NCBI RefSeq assembly: GCF_016086655.4
Contig: NC_052143.2
Location: forward strand, 27,853,886 to 27,917,885
DNA from: Lepeophtheirus salmonis
Lineage: Eukaryota; Arthropoda; Copepoda; Siphonostomatoida; Caligidae
Length of the DNA: 64,000 nt
Direction of reading: 5' to 3'
Each line of letters begins with the position of its first letter. Positions within the stretch are counted from its first letter, which is position 1. Below are positions 1 through 12,800 of this stretch, piece by piece. A program made the translations under genes and the position numbers. The notes below the pieces were generated by a model that saw nothing but the letters and a program-made list of their open reading frames with translations, searched no databases and had not been told where the DNA came from.

Positions 1-2259
1 AAGAAGAATCCATGACGGAGACACTTGGGGCCTTCAAGCCTTGCTTTCCAATCAAATGCCAAATCTTGTTAAGCAACTAGGATTATTAACAACCAGACCG
101 AGAAAACATACAACCATACACACACCCAGCACAAACAAACAAACGTTCCAACGACAAACACTCCTCTTCTCACGCCCTTCTTCCACTTCTCTCACATAAT
201 AAATTTTCAATACTCACGATGGAAATAATATACTGAGATCACATTGGTACTCTACATTCAGCTGTTTTCCTCAGTTGATTCTTTTTTATTTATAGCAGCT
301 TATTATACGTATTTATGACTTGTGATTCATTAATTCAAAAGCATAGTAATATATATTCGTTTGCCTGATGGAAGCTTATACCTTAGATGATACCCTTTTC
401 TGCTCGACACTTTACTGGAGTTTAAGACCATTTAAAAAAAAATCCCACAATTACTTCAATTTTTTCAAAGTACTAAATACATGAAAAAAATCAATTTAAT
501 TGAGAATAAATATCAAAATGTTAACAGTAATTATTGACTTATTGTATGAATTTTTAAAAAATGGTAGCCTGTATATCTCACAGTAAGATATGCTGGCTAC
601 TAACAATTACAGTTTGGTAGCGGCTAAATGAAAGAATGAGGTGACAAGCATATCAATTGGGGTGAAAATATTACCTTAACCTTTGATAAGTTTAAAATTT
701 TTTACTACAGTAAGTGTATCTATTGCTCGCATCATTGTAAGGGATAAAATAATACAAATTCAAGGTTATTTGAATTTTGAGCACAGTACAATTTTGCCTC
801 CATATTAAGAGTATATCGAGAAGTTGAAGGCAGTAAAACTTAATATGACGATACACTGAATTGCGGATATGGGCTCAGATAAAGGAAAGTATCTTAATGA
901 TATTTTTTGAAACTGCACCGATACTTAATCTTTTGTACAGAACGATGGATACTTTTAGATATTCAATGTCTCGTGTTGAGACTTGAATACCTTAAAATCA
1001 CATATTTTGAACAAAGAAATAAGACAAAATTCATTAATTCCCTTATTCTTAGAAAAAAATATATTAACATTCGAATAATTCTCAGAATAATGCTCAAAAA
1101 ATCAAGAGTATTGTATTATCGAGGTGACAAAGTTTTACATGTATTCTATAGTTAAATATGTACAATTAAAATAAATTACTGAAAGAAGAAACACCTATAA
1201 TAATTATATTTGAAATATTTAAATTCCCTACTTTCCTTGAATATATTCCTTCATTATTACAATTCCTGAATCTAAAAAAGTTATTATACTGCAACTCTAA
1301 ATCTTGTCTCAAGTCTTTACTCACAAGTCTAAGTCCTTTAATCTTTATATCGTGTGCAATTGGAGTCTTTAGATTTCTTTCTAGTTAATTTCAGACATTT
1401 CAAGTCCATAACTATAATAGCGTTACTGTTTTTTGTCTGTTCAGCATAAATTAGCCTTACAGTCCATGTTGAGATTTAGTGATAGTGAGATCTAAAAAGA
1501 CTAAAAAAGAAAGAAGAGACAAGATGGTTGAAATAAAAAGTAAACAAAAATTATGTATATGAATTATATTTAGGATTCACGTGACCTCGATCACAAAATA
1601 GAGAATATAAATACCCTCCCCTCCGTAGATCATTAGGGTTATGTGTTTTTGTTTTAAATAACTTTTTTAATTTTTTAGAGCATAATTATGGTTCAGATAC
1701 TATGAACAATGTTTTTAATTAATAGTTTGTTTCTGGTTTATTCTAGGGAAAAATACAGAACCCTGTCCTAAACGTTGACATATATTAAATTACATTAAAT
1801 GAATCTTAGTCAAAGACGTGATATATCAATGAACAACACAGCATATGAAAAAGTGCATATACAGAATTTCAGACGAATCAGGAAAATCGATTTATATCCC
1901 AAATCAAATATCTTCATGTTGTATATTCTTACAAGGACTATAGAAAATTATTTAAAACAGTTATTCATACTTTTGCAGACTTCCCTTCACTAAGAATATT
2001 GAAAAAATCCTGTAGCTTAACATAGAAGGAATAAGTGATAAATTCGTGATTCATATGCTTTTAATATTTAGAATGCTCCTTCAAAAACTCGTGCCACAGA
2101 GTTAGTTCTCTCGAACTGTAGAAGTAAGATTGCGGAGAAGCTGACAGAAAGCGACCTTCTCCGAAATGAAGAATTTAGATTCATTTCTAATTTTGACTGA
2201 TGCATAACCCTGACAATTTGAAGAAAGTTTGAGAGAACAACTTATTTGTCATGAGTTAT
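1..2259. other. AT-rich DNA without a supported gene
   Basis: I see no supported gene here. The first ~220 bases are less AT-rich than the rest. On the minus strand an ATG at 13-11 with a purine-light leader could be the first codons of a gene leaving the window on the left, but only four codons are visible. The short open frames at 907-1155 and 1799-1993 look like chance frames in AT-rich sequence, with no domain and no splice context. The stretch ends at the 10-base direct repeat that borders element A copy 1. Confidence 0.5.
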
Positions 2260-4180
2260 GACTCATGACTAAAGTTGATAATTCTGTAGAGAAAAACGCG
2301 TGCAAAGGAGAGGGGGGAGTCATCTACTATGACGTCAATATTAAAAGCGTGCTGGAAGTCAAACTTCAGTCGTACATGCGTTACAGACCGAATCCAAAAC
2401 AAAAAATTCTCCAAAATTATCAACCTTAACCATAAGTAAAGTTGATAATTCTGTAGAGAAAAACGCGTCTAAAGAGTAAGGGGTGAGAGAAAGACTTATG
2501 GTGTCATTGTTTAAAATACTGATGTGATTATCAACTGCCTACTTTATTATGATTTTTGAGGGTATAACGAAAGTATTTATTAGCAAAATGTTTAATGAAG
2601 ATATACTACGTATAATTGACTTAGACATTTTTATCTGTTCCAGTAGATTTGATTACAATCACACTCCATGAAATTGTAATTCATTATGAACCATATTCTC
2701 AGAATAATAACTAATGAAACGACAAAGTAGAGTATTTCGAAATATATTTGAAGTTCCAAGTTTAAAAAAGAACGCTTAAATTAAATATAATCTACATACT
2801 AAAAAATAAACCATCATACATTTAAGTTAAATATACCAAATTAAACAATTAGAATCATATAACTAATAACAAAAATAAATTATAAATACAGAATATTTCA
2901 ATAATATATTGATCCAAATAATATTTTCTTGTTCTGACATGAATTCAGTTAAATATGTCATAACTTTAAGTTGCTAAACACAAGCCAGACGTGGAGTTTA
3001 ATAAAAAAGATCTTCACCCTTTTTTCCTAATGTGGAAGTTGCTATGTACAATTGTGCACATGATAGATATATCTCAACGGATGAGATCTAAATAATTATT
3101 AATTATAAAGTAAATGTCAAAATCATAAAATTAGACAATAAATATACTAATAAAAAAAATGTTAGAATTAAATCCATCGTAAAGATTTAGAGCAAAAGCT
3201 AATTATGTAGTAATGTCCGGCGATATTACTCCTTATTAAGAGCATCAAAAAAAGATATTTCCCCCGTTATTCATGCTTGTATAACAACATAGTATTATTA
3301 TGAAAGATACACACAATTGCTAATTATAATGCTACACCCAATGTAACAACTGCTTAAATGGTCACAACAACACCCCGTTGTTGTGACCATTTAAGCAGTT
3401 GTTTTTGTCTTTTATGAGTTTTCTGAACACCATTTCTTGGAGCGTATCAACCATAGCTAATCCTTAAGGGATAATAATAATATATAAAATATAAAAAGTA
3501 ATATTTATTACTATGTAATATTGGAAAACCTAATCATCATACCCAAGTCTTTAAGTGAAGAATCTAGTGTCAGACAAACTAGTTGCGAACCATCCAAAGC
3601 TACTATACTCGTTATTTTTGATCGCAATTTGGGGTCGATGACTAAAAAAAACATGCTGAAAATTATCTTAACTTCACAATTTACAATGGGGGTATTTCTG
3701 TAAATGACATCATTACAAACATCCTCCATTAATTCAATGATGGTTCCTCGGGAAGGGATGGGTTTACCAGTGTATTTCTCCATAATTTTTTCGAACGTAT
3801 TATAATTAGCATGGATAATGTTATGTTACATGCAATAAGCATCTTTGTGGGATCAAAGTTAAAGTATGACTTGATGTATTCATCGTTAACTTGATTTTAT
3901 AGATGAATATCCATGCTCTTGATATGAGATGAGGATAATGAGTGGCGTTTAATTCTAGACAGGGGAATAAAGGTACATTTATATCGACAAATCCAACAAG
4001 CCATCAGTTTCTCTATCGACGATCAGTATCTAATATTATATTAATATTGAATAATAAAGGATAACGTTTTTGATAGAGGAGGATGTTTATTATTTTAATC
4101 AATGATAGCATAAGTATTTATTACCTTCTCCTCGCACGCTTTTGTATCCTTAATAAAATTATCAACCTTAGACTCATGAC
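2260..4180 (-). mobile_element. Element A copy 1, with 10-bp target duplication
   Basis: A 1.9 kb non-autonomous DNA transposon. It is flanked on both sides by GACTCATGAC (2260-2269 and 4171-4180), which I read as the target-site duplication. The left end begins TAAAGTTGATAATT; the right end read inward begins TAAGGTTGATAATT. Both continue into a shared block around GCGTGCaAGGAGAAG, giving related but unequal terminal inverted repeats. A 159-bp mini-copy (2270-2428) is stacked at the left end, 8 bp before the main body (2437-4170). On the minus strand (about 4005-3511) a broken frame keeps the family peptide EKYTGKPIPSRGTI downstream of a BED-like Cys/His region. The coding part ends early, so the copy cannot encode a transposase. 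The BED-like N-terminus suggests hAT-like ancestry, but a 10-bp duplication is longer than the 8 bp usual for hAT. Confidence 0.85.
3345..3403. repeat. Perfect hairpin, 27-bp arms and 5-nt loop
   Basis: Positions 3345-3371 are the exact reverse complement of 3377-3403, around the loop ACCCC. The motif (AACAACTGCTTAAATGG...) occurs in other element A copies only as direct repeats, for example near 25583 and 25800. The palindrome is therefore specific to this copy and probably arose by template switching. Confidence 0.95.
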
Positions 4181-4420
4181 TTTTCATTAGATCTGCTACA
4201 ATCAGCTGTAATGAGGGAAAGAAGGAAATAAACAAGGACATTCGCCAGAATGTCAACAAATCTTCAAGGTTATTATTCTCCGTCTCTTACGAGCATTAAC
4301 AGGTATTGAATATAATTGAATGGAGTAGAAAAAGAAGTTCATTACTCAGGAGTTAAATAAGAGTTATAACAGCTGAAGAATAGAAAATTCATCCTACCAA
4401 TTCCAAAATATAAGTATAAG
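4171..4420 (+). repeat. Dispersed repeat, uninterrupted version of the 43.7/47.2 kb site
   Basis: This segment (TTTCATTAGAT...AAACAAGGACATT, then CAACAAATCTTCAAGGTTA and AAGTTCATTACTCAGGAGTTAA) matches 43.71-43.78 kb on its left part and 47.17-47.29 kb on its right part. At the second locus about 3.4 kb (LTR-like repeat plus P element) lies between the halves. The copy here lacks that insert and approximates its empty site. Element A copy 1 abuts it on the left. Confidence 0.7.
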
Positions 4421-5694
4421 TGTGCATTTAAATTCAATTTTTCCTTGGAAAAATTCTTTATATATAGCCTGTATGGTAAACTTTAAAGAACTGTAAGTGT
4501 AAGTACGTCTTAAAATCGCGCTCACTTTTTTCAACACGATGAGGCTGATACATTCTCCCTTTGTTTTATGAATTATAATAAATTGAAAACGAGGTTTACA
4601 AAAGTTATTTAATTTGTTTTGCTATTACTTAATTAATAATTATGTACAAGTGTTCTGTTCCTGGATGCAAGCAGGGCTATGACGGTATTACTAAGGATCT
4701 AGATATAAGCTTTCACAAATTCCCCATGAAAGACTCCAAAAACCTAACCAAATGGTGTAGGGCCATGCCAAGAGATACGATTAACTAGACACCAACAGCG
4801 AATTAAAGACTATGTAGTCTGCATTTTAAAGTAGCTGATTTTGTCACTGAATCTTTAGATCAGTCCCGTAATAAAGGAAAATCACTTCAACGAAGGTAAG
4901 CAATTCTCCCCAATACTATGAAATTGCTTCATGCTTGCAAATCTCTGAGACAGCTCGTTTTTTTGCTTAATTTTCTTTAAAATATTTTTAAAAGAACTGT
5001 ATAATGCTTGTCAAATGTATGCTTAAGAAGTTTAGCATAGTTAAGAAGCATTCATTTCAAATTCTAAATTATTAATTTTAGTAATCAATAATACTTATAA
5101 ATTATATATATTTACAGGCGGTTGAAAGATGATGCTATCCCATCAAAGTGGCCGAATCTGCCATGGTCTCATTACCATCGCCACCTCAAAGACCAACACA
5201 TGCATCAACTAGCACCAAAAGATTGCATTTGGAAAATGAAAGACAGGAAGATCTGGATTATACAATATTTATGGAAGAGACTGTTCTCTCAGTACAAGAT
5301 CTCTATGACAAACTCTCTTCGGAATAATTGTCATCGAAGTTCTGGTTGCTTAAAACTCCAAAGTTGCACTCATCAACATTATACATTCAGATATATATCA
5401 GTGCTAGATATTGTAGCTTCCTGGAGGAGGAAGAAGACATATCCTTCAGGATCTTCAGTAACAACATCGAATTAAAAAAGAGCTTAGTATCACACTGCAT
5501 AAATTCAGACGCAAAAATTAGCTGCAGTGCTGAAGCTATCAGCATTGCAGCTTTTCTGGGCTCCATGGACAGAGAAAGAAACATTTGAAATTTGTGAACA
5601 GGTTCTTAATTTCTTCAAATCAGTATTAATGGACCAGGTTCAATGTTCCAAGTTCTTATTCATAATTGGACAAATGTATAATCTCTTTTAATAT

Positions 5695-5960
5695 CATAAA
5701 AGATATTATTTTGTACTCCTTCCTGTTACTTTGTGTAATGTATTTCGTATTTCCTTCCCCCTTGTTCTTCTTCTTATCGTCTTGTATTTTATTTTATTAT
5801 GTATTAAAGTACTGTCTTTTACGTAGTATAAATAGTCATGTATTTTGTATATTAATTAGAGTAGGTTTTTGTATTATAAAGAATACAGATGTTCCTTCAA
5901 TAAGTATAAGTTTGTGTCTCCTCTCCCTCGTCAAGACACAACACTTTGATATGGCACAAT
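5695..5960 (+). repeat. LTR-like repeat, copy 1
   Basis: This pyrimidine-rich block carries the TATA-like TATAAATA, then AGAGTAGGTTTTTGTATTATAAAG and a TGTTCCT...ATAAG stretch. It is repeated on the minus strand at 33.25-33.53 kb and more distantly at 46.88-47.17 kb. The order TATA-like box, then polyadenylation-like AT-rich block, suggests an LTR. No coding region belongs to it here. The 106-codon open frame over it is hydrophobic chance translation. Confidence 0.6.
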
Positions 5961-5964
5961 GTCA

Positions 5965-6580
5965 GTTCACAAAATCAAACTTCTAAAACGGTTGTATGAT
6001 TTACGATAACAGGAATGGCATGTAGTTACCAAGAAATAGTTTGCATGATATCTAATTTATATATTTAAGATATCTACCTGGCTAGTGCAGAAAAGAATAA
6101 TCTAAAAGATAATTCTTCTTGTCTTATCAATCTGTGATATCTATACTAACAATATTGGAATTAAGTGAGTGTAATAAGTTGTAAAGAAATGGAAACACAT
6201 AATATTTAACAAATATCCGAAGGCTACTACATAAACATAAACTGTTTATTTATTTGACAACTCGTTGAAGTCCACCTATACAAAGACAAAAAAATGATAA
6301 TATATAAAATATTATCTCTAAAATAGATCAATATGACATGCAAATTGTGTTAATTTCAGACTATCATGGAAAATATAATAAATATAAAATTTTCCTCCAG
6401 GATCTTCAACAGCAGATAGGAATATTATTTTATATTGGCGGATATATATCACGATCATTGCTAATACTTCAACAGAAAATTCTACGGAAAGAAAAGTCAA
6501 ACTTCTAAAACGGTTGTATGATTTACGATATCAGAAATGGGTTGCAGTTACCAAGAAATGTTTTGCATAGTACATGTATC
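5965..6580 (+). repeat. Pair of ~100-bp direct repeats
   Basis: TCAAACTTCTAAAACGGTTG and the following ~80 bases occur at 5967-6065 and again at 6498-6590, about 85-90% alike by eye. The second copy encodes the continuing end of the P-transposase relic (LLKRLYDLRYQKWV). The first copy directly follows the LTR-like insert, so a duplication accompanied or followed that insertion. Confidence 0.75.
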
Positions 6581-6678
6581 AATTGAAGATATCTTTCAAA
6601 AAAAAAAAAATCTTCTCAAGTAATATCAACGTCATAATTGTTATGGAAAGTTTCAAAATATTCAAATGAACTTATAAG

Positions 6679-7256
6679 CAAAGTTGATAAATCTGTAGAG
6701 ATTAAACTCCACGTCTCGCTTGTGTTTTGCAACCTAAAGTTATGACATATTTAACTGGATTCCGGTGTCAGAACAAGAAAATATTATTTGAATCAATCTA
6801 TTATTTCATTATTCTGTATTTATAATTTATTGTTATTATTAGTTATATGATTCTAATTGTTTAATTTTGTATACATATTTAACTTAAATGTTTGTTTTTT
6901 AGTATGTAGATTATATTTAATTTTAGTCTTCTTTTTAAACATGAAACTTCAAATATATTTCGAAATACTCTATTTTATCATTTCATTAGTTATTATTCTG
7001 AGAATATGGTTCATAATGAATTACAATTTCATGAAGTGTGACGTTATAAAATCTACTGTAACGGATAAAAAACGTCTAAGTCAATTATACGTAATATATT
7101 TTCATTAAACATTTCGCTTATAAATACTTTCGTTATACCCTCAAAAATCATAATAAGCAGGCAGATGATAATCACCTCAGTATTTTAAACAATGATACCA
7201 TATGTATTCCCCCCTTCTCCTTGCACGCGTTTTTCTCTACAATATTATCAACTTTA
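6679..7256 (+). mobile_element. Element A copy 2, short deletion derivative
   Basis: A 578-bp piece containing the non-coding tail of element A. Both ends carry the same right-type terminal sequence (AAAGTTGATAA..CTGTAGAG at the left, CTCTACAATATTATCAACTTT at the right) instead of one of each type. It has no coding remnant. The open frame at 6857-7108 belongs to this AT-rich tail and recurs in other copies only as non-coding sequence. Confidence 0.8.
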
Positions 7257-9820
7257 ACTATGATATATATTTATATTTATTTACATCAAGTAAAATAATA
7301 AAAGTAAATACTCACATACCGTTAGTTATAAAAATAAATCATAATAATTTCAACTAGAAATGAACTTCGTTCATAAATAAAAGAAACTTATGTGGAAGTG
7401 AGATACGTTCATGTCTTTTATCAATAATCAGGGTTCTTTTTACGACTACAGATCTGTTTACACTAAATGTAGTAATATACTAGAATCACTTTACTTTTAG
7501 TTGAGGGTAATATGATAGTTTTTGATAGGTAAAGTAACTGAGTATTTACTCTGTATGTTATTCAATATCCAGTAAAATACTATCAACAATTTGCAAATCA
7601 GGTAACTGTTTCGCTACCTACTAAGATAAAATTATCAATACACTTTTCAACTTTGTGATGAAGAATTTTGCGGTGCTTACAAAATGTAAATATTAGCCAT
7701 CATTAGTACAGCAACAGAAATGTTCATTCGACCTAACAGATGATTGTACTCTCAATATCATATTTTTATCATTATATACAAAATAAAAACTATTATTAAA
7801 CTAATGTAAAAAAAATATGCTAAATGGGTATCGAAAGTAATAGAAATTAAGTTTTTATTTGTCTGGGTATTAAAAATGAAATTATTAAGTTAAAAGGATA
7901 AATATAATTATAAGTTGAGAAATTGATTAATTTAAGATCATGAGACATAATTACGAGTTGGATATATTTATACAATAAATTTTCATAAATCATGCTAGTC
8001 CTTTCAGAGGGAGTCAGCCTAATTGTGCGAGCGTGATATTTTTCTTTCCTTTCCAGTATTTGTATTATTCCTTGGTGTAGATCACTAATTAAATTCCATG
8101 GGAAGACTTGGCACCGAAAACGAATATGAAGAAGATATATTGTTAGAGAATGGAAGCGAGTGGACCATTACAAGGAAATATGGGGGTCAAAATTCCCTTA
8201 TCTAAAGAGATACGAAGAAATTGGGGGCTTGATAATATAAATTATGTTCTGATCTGCAATAAAACAACTCACCATGCAATAGCTGCTGAAGCAGTGGCTT
8301 CAGCTCTCCTTCAAACCAACCAAAAGACCTAAACCCATAAACGTGCTAATGTTCAATAATATCCAAATCCAGAAGTGGCCTCGTTATTTTTAGAGTCGTC
8401 ATTGCCATTGTTGATACTTCTTGTATCATATTATTTGGAGAGGCAAACACATCCATTTCTTCTTCTGAAGCAAATTGAGCTTTTTTTTGCCATAGTTATT
8501 AAGATTTCGATTAAAACTCAGAGGTTATGTTTCGAAAAGTATTGGGCCTTACATAAATTTTGGCCTTTAGTCATGTTCTTGGAAAAAATGTCTTGTTCAA
8601 AACTAAAGAATTTACAGCAGGTTTCCAATTAATTATGAAGATATTTTAAGAAATAAGATTTCATATCCATTTTCTTTTTCTTATGACTTCTTTTGAATTT
8701 AAAATATCTAAAAAAATAAACATTTCCATGAAGTTTTTGGAACTTTTACTCCGTTATATTTTTGAAGTTTGATTTGATATAAATTTACTACTGAATTACT
8801 ATCATGTATCAAGAATCGAATTTTCAACAACTCCAATCAATATAAACTTTCTGTAAAACATAATTTTAACTTAATAAAAAGTACAATTAAAAATTGAACT
8901 TGTAATTTAACAATTATTTTTCATGTTTCATAGGAAGTAAGACTTTCTTCAAACTAGCATTTAGCTCTAAGTTCTTCATTTTGAAATAAATAAGCTATTC
9001 TACTTGCATTATCTTCATTAAAATAGTAATTTTAATTCCCTTAAACTGGTTCAGGTGGTGTTTTGGTTCTTCAACAGGGTAATGCAGGTTTTATTCTAGT
9101 TCAGCTTCTTGAGTAATACCATACTGAATATTTGAGACATGTTAAGAATTTTGGTCAGGTCTTCCCAAACCAGATATATTCCACAATTGTTGGGTCAAAC
9201 TCCCCAAACTCTGAAATACAATAATAGGTATTACTATAAATATAGTTGCATGCTAGATAACCATGTAGGTTTATTTAGCCAATTGTAAAGATTTGTATTA
9301 AATTTTTTTTTTAAATAAAGCTTTCAGACGCGCCATTTTTTAATTAAATCCCATGAAAAGAGTCAATATTAAAGTAGTTCATATCTAAAGAGGAATAAAA
9401 TGAGTGAGTGTCTTCGCAACTATTGCTTCGACTTTAAAGTCATTATCTCCCCTCAATTTAAGTGGAATGAGCTAGTCTGATACCTTTAGAGTTATGTGAA
9501 ACCTGTCGGTAATTATATTCTCCACCATCAATAATAGAGGTCTCACTCGATCACCGAAATAAAACAGGTGGAAGGAAGATTCTACTGCTTATTTACAGAA
9601 AAAACATCTACGTTATGTTTTATTTGACTTGCTAGTGTATATTGAGGATTTCGCCAGCTTGTACCGAAACTACTTCTGTAACCATGTTGAGTGTATTATA
9701 CTTGGATTGATTGCTTCTTCTTCCATGTTAAGTTTCTTCCAGGGTTTTGCCACCAACAAGCTTGGTTGTGATTTTATTTTTGTTTCGGTCATTATTAATT
9801 TGTTTTTTCCTTCCCACTGA
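7257..9820. other. AT-rich DNA; unclassified frames at 8.1-8.6 kb
   Basis: Mostly AT-rich sequence. Two moderate open frames lie at 8150-8332 and 8375-8632 (+), and another ATG at 8098 starts MGRLGTENEYEEDIL before a stop. GC content is slightly higher at 8.1-8.35 kb than around it. I recognise no domain, and the frames are not linked by obvious splice sites. They could be relics of an unidentified repeat. Confidence 0.4.
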
Positions 9821-9826
9821 AATAAT

Positions 9827-12800
9827 TCATATGAAAAAGGGGATTGGCGGACCTTGTTGTAAGAAATTAGCAGCACGAGTCATGGAAGTGACCCCTACGT
9901 GAAGAATCCAGTTTGTAATATTTTCTGAAAATCTTTTCAGCTCGCCTCTTGAAGTTAGGGCATGTTCTTTAAAGTACTGATCGACAGTTCTAAGGCGTGG
10001 GTTAAAGTTGAGTGGTTCATCAGGACCTAAGGTATTGAGAGTACCAACGACTGAACTTTTCCAAGAAACTACTATTTTAAAGCAGTAATTACCCAAGGTC
10101 TTTATTATTTTAAAACTACGTTCAGTCCAGAAAATATTATGTCTGAGAATTCATTTCCAATTGCTCTTTCGAACGCGTATTTGATTCTTTTTATGCAAAC
10201 GTTTTCGCTTTTCATGATTCTTTTTAATTAGCTAAGGTTTAGATTTTTCCAAAATACTTTTCTATCGACTGACCCAAGCTATTGAGTGAGGTAATAAGGC
10301 TTTCTTTAGAGATATACTGTCGTTTGTCTCGCCAGACAACGTATTTCTTGGAATAGTCTATTATTTTGCATGTTGTTTTTTTTTTTTGGGGAATGGTGTG
10401 TATCTCAAGAGATGGACAATTTTGGGAACGACCAATTTGTCCCAGATTCGAAGTTTTTCTAATTTTGTAATATTAAGCTAAACATGTCTGTTGACTTCCT
10501 TTGTTACTGTCTCCACAATTTTTTCGTAATTATCTTGAGTGCCATGTTCTTGGGATACCAACGAGACCCCAACGCTAAGGAGAGTACTTGAGGATGCGTG
10601 CCAAAAGTTGGGAAATTACTTTTCAAGTTCGTTTTTTTAGAGAGGTGTCTAATTCTGTTTTAGTAATGTTTAATTTTAATCCTGATGTTCCTTCAAATTC
10701 AGCAAGTTCATCTATAACATTTATTAGTGAGATTTGTATGTCACTTTGTGATACTGTTGTAAAAATTGTGAGATCATCTGCATACAAAAGAGTCTTATAT
10801 GATCTATCGCTAATTTTAGGGTCTTTCATGAGATAGTTCGAATCGATTCTGGAATAAAGATTGTTAATAGCAATCAGAAACAACGAAAAAGCGAGAGGAT
10901 CGCCTTATTTGCATCCCGTTTCTATTAAAAACTTTCCCTCCACATTTGGTAAATGAAATCCTGAGAAAGAGTCCCTAAGGACACTAGATATCATATTGAT
11001 GAATGTAAGGAGGAAGACGACTGCTGTATAATTGGCTTATTTTGAATTCGCGACTAATTGAATCAAAGGCTTTTTTGAAATCGATTAGCAAGGTAGCAAA
11101 GTTTGTTCCGTTTGACTTGGCTATTTTGATAGATTCTTGAAGGGATCTTGGAACGCCTTCTGCTATCCGGCCTTCCATAAAACCGTTCTGTGCTGGAGGT
11201 ATAATGAGATGGAGAGTTAAGTTAATTCTTTTGTTAAGGATTCCAGTGAGGATCTTGTACGATGTGTCAAGAAGTGTGATGGGTATATAGTTGACGAGGT
11301 TGGGAGGATCCTTCCCCTTTTGGGAATAAGCGTAATGATATCAGTATTCATGAACTGGGGCACAACTCAACACAACTGTGAAAAATTTCGTTGTAGACTT
11401 TTTCTAATACTTCGGATAATGGCTATTGAACGTTTGATAAAATTCAAAAGGGAGATCCGAAGTTCCAGGAGATTTAAAGTTTTTCTTGAAGTCTACAATA
11501 TATTTATTTATTTTATTTCGTGAGATTGGATGTTTGAGTTGCTCCATAATTGTTTTTGGAATAACACTCGCCTTTGTTCTTCCACCTGTCACTACATTGT
11601 TCTTGGAATTGCGTACAAAAATTGCATCTTGAAGTATTTATAGAGAGTATTTATTATACTTAACAGAGCAGTATAAAATGAGTGGGCTTCTTGCACAATT
11701 CGTTCTGGGTCAGTGGTTATTTTTCTGAAAGTAAGACGAATGTTGCACTCTGTCAGTTTGCTACGCATTCTAATGAGGGACCCCCTTGTTGGGTATTCTA
11801 ATATAGAATTCATTTCATCTTCGACATTGATATCATAGGTGTCTTGGGTGTCTTTTAAGAGTTCAAGTTTTTTTAAAACTTGTCTTCTGACTGCTGCTAC
11901 TTCCATTCCTCTCTTCTTCAATAATGATTTAGAAGACGATTCAATTTTTGTAAAGCCATTGAAGGTGTATATTGACCTTGATAAAGTTTTTTAATCGTTT
12001 TATCAATGATATTTTCTATTTCTAAACGAGTTGATGCATCTTCTAAGAGAGATCCATTCAATTTCCAACTTTACTTGTAAGTTCTACTTGAGTAAAGGAA
12101 AGAGGCATAGAGTGGGGAGTGGTCCGAATTGTATTCCAGTAGTACTTTGAATTTTGCAAAGATGGAGAAACTAGAATATAGTCAAGACGTCCTTTAATTC
12201 GCATTAAGGACTTTTTTATTTATATGAGAAAGTTATTTTTGTGGGTAACTGATTGAAGTGTAGGCCCAGATCTTTTAGATGATAATTTTTATCACTTTTT
12301 CCATAATAGTTGCTGGCGTCCCTTTTAGAGTCTCTCGTGACATTTAAGTCGCCCATGACGACAATCCGTCTCTCGATGGATATATGGGCAGTCAATATAT
12401 CTGAGAAGTAACCATTCGTATCTTTGTTGAGACCATATATGACAAACAGATCCGTGCGATGAGAAAGAAAGTCAATTTCGATTACCACGTAGTTCCAAGC
12501 TGGGTCTGAAGCCCTGATAATGGGGTTAAGTTCTTCCCCATTATAGGGACAATGACAACCCTTGACGGGTATGAACCAGGCTTAGAAGCTTTAGAAATTA
12601 ATGGAACATGAGAAGTTGGAAATATATTTTCAATGTATTTTATATTTGCCAGTCTGGTATCTACTAAAGAAATTATGTCTGGATTCTGAAGTTGTACGTA
12701 TCGTGATATTTTTATGCCCTTTTTGGACACGCCATAGAGTTGACGTTTTAAAATAAAATTGATGACTGCATTTTTTTTTCAGGAGTATTGTTTTCTCTTG

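Larger units (their letters stand above)
4642..6600 (+). pseudogene. P-superfamily THAP transposase relic 1
   Basis: The frame opens with a THAP zinc finger: MYKCSVPGCKQGYD, then HKFP, W38 and CSLHF, which is the C2CH plus W/P pattern of P-element DNA-binding domains. In-frame stops (first TAG at 4786-4788) break it. The second block from about 5119 begins after an acceptor-like sequence and runs in shifting frames; it carries a segment homologous to the exon-2 region of the 31.7 kb copy (VQDLYDKLSS, then SISIAAFLGS). An LTR-like repeat (5.70-5.96 kb) interrupts the gene. A C-terminal piece with FYIGGYISRSL, typical of the end of these transposases, follows at 6.39-6.54 kb. It is dead. Confidence 0.8.

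Noticed and set aside
5666..5986. 106-codon hydrophobic frame (+) resembling a membrane protein
   Set aside because: It covers an LTR-like repeat that also occurs at 33.3 kb with different frames; the hydrophobicity comes from T-rich DNA.
6857..7108. 83-codon frame, also seen near 26990-27184 (-)
   Set aside because: It is part of the non-coding tail of element A, with frames broken differently in each copy.
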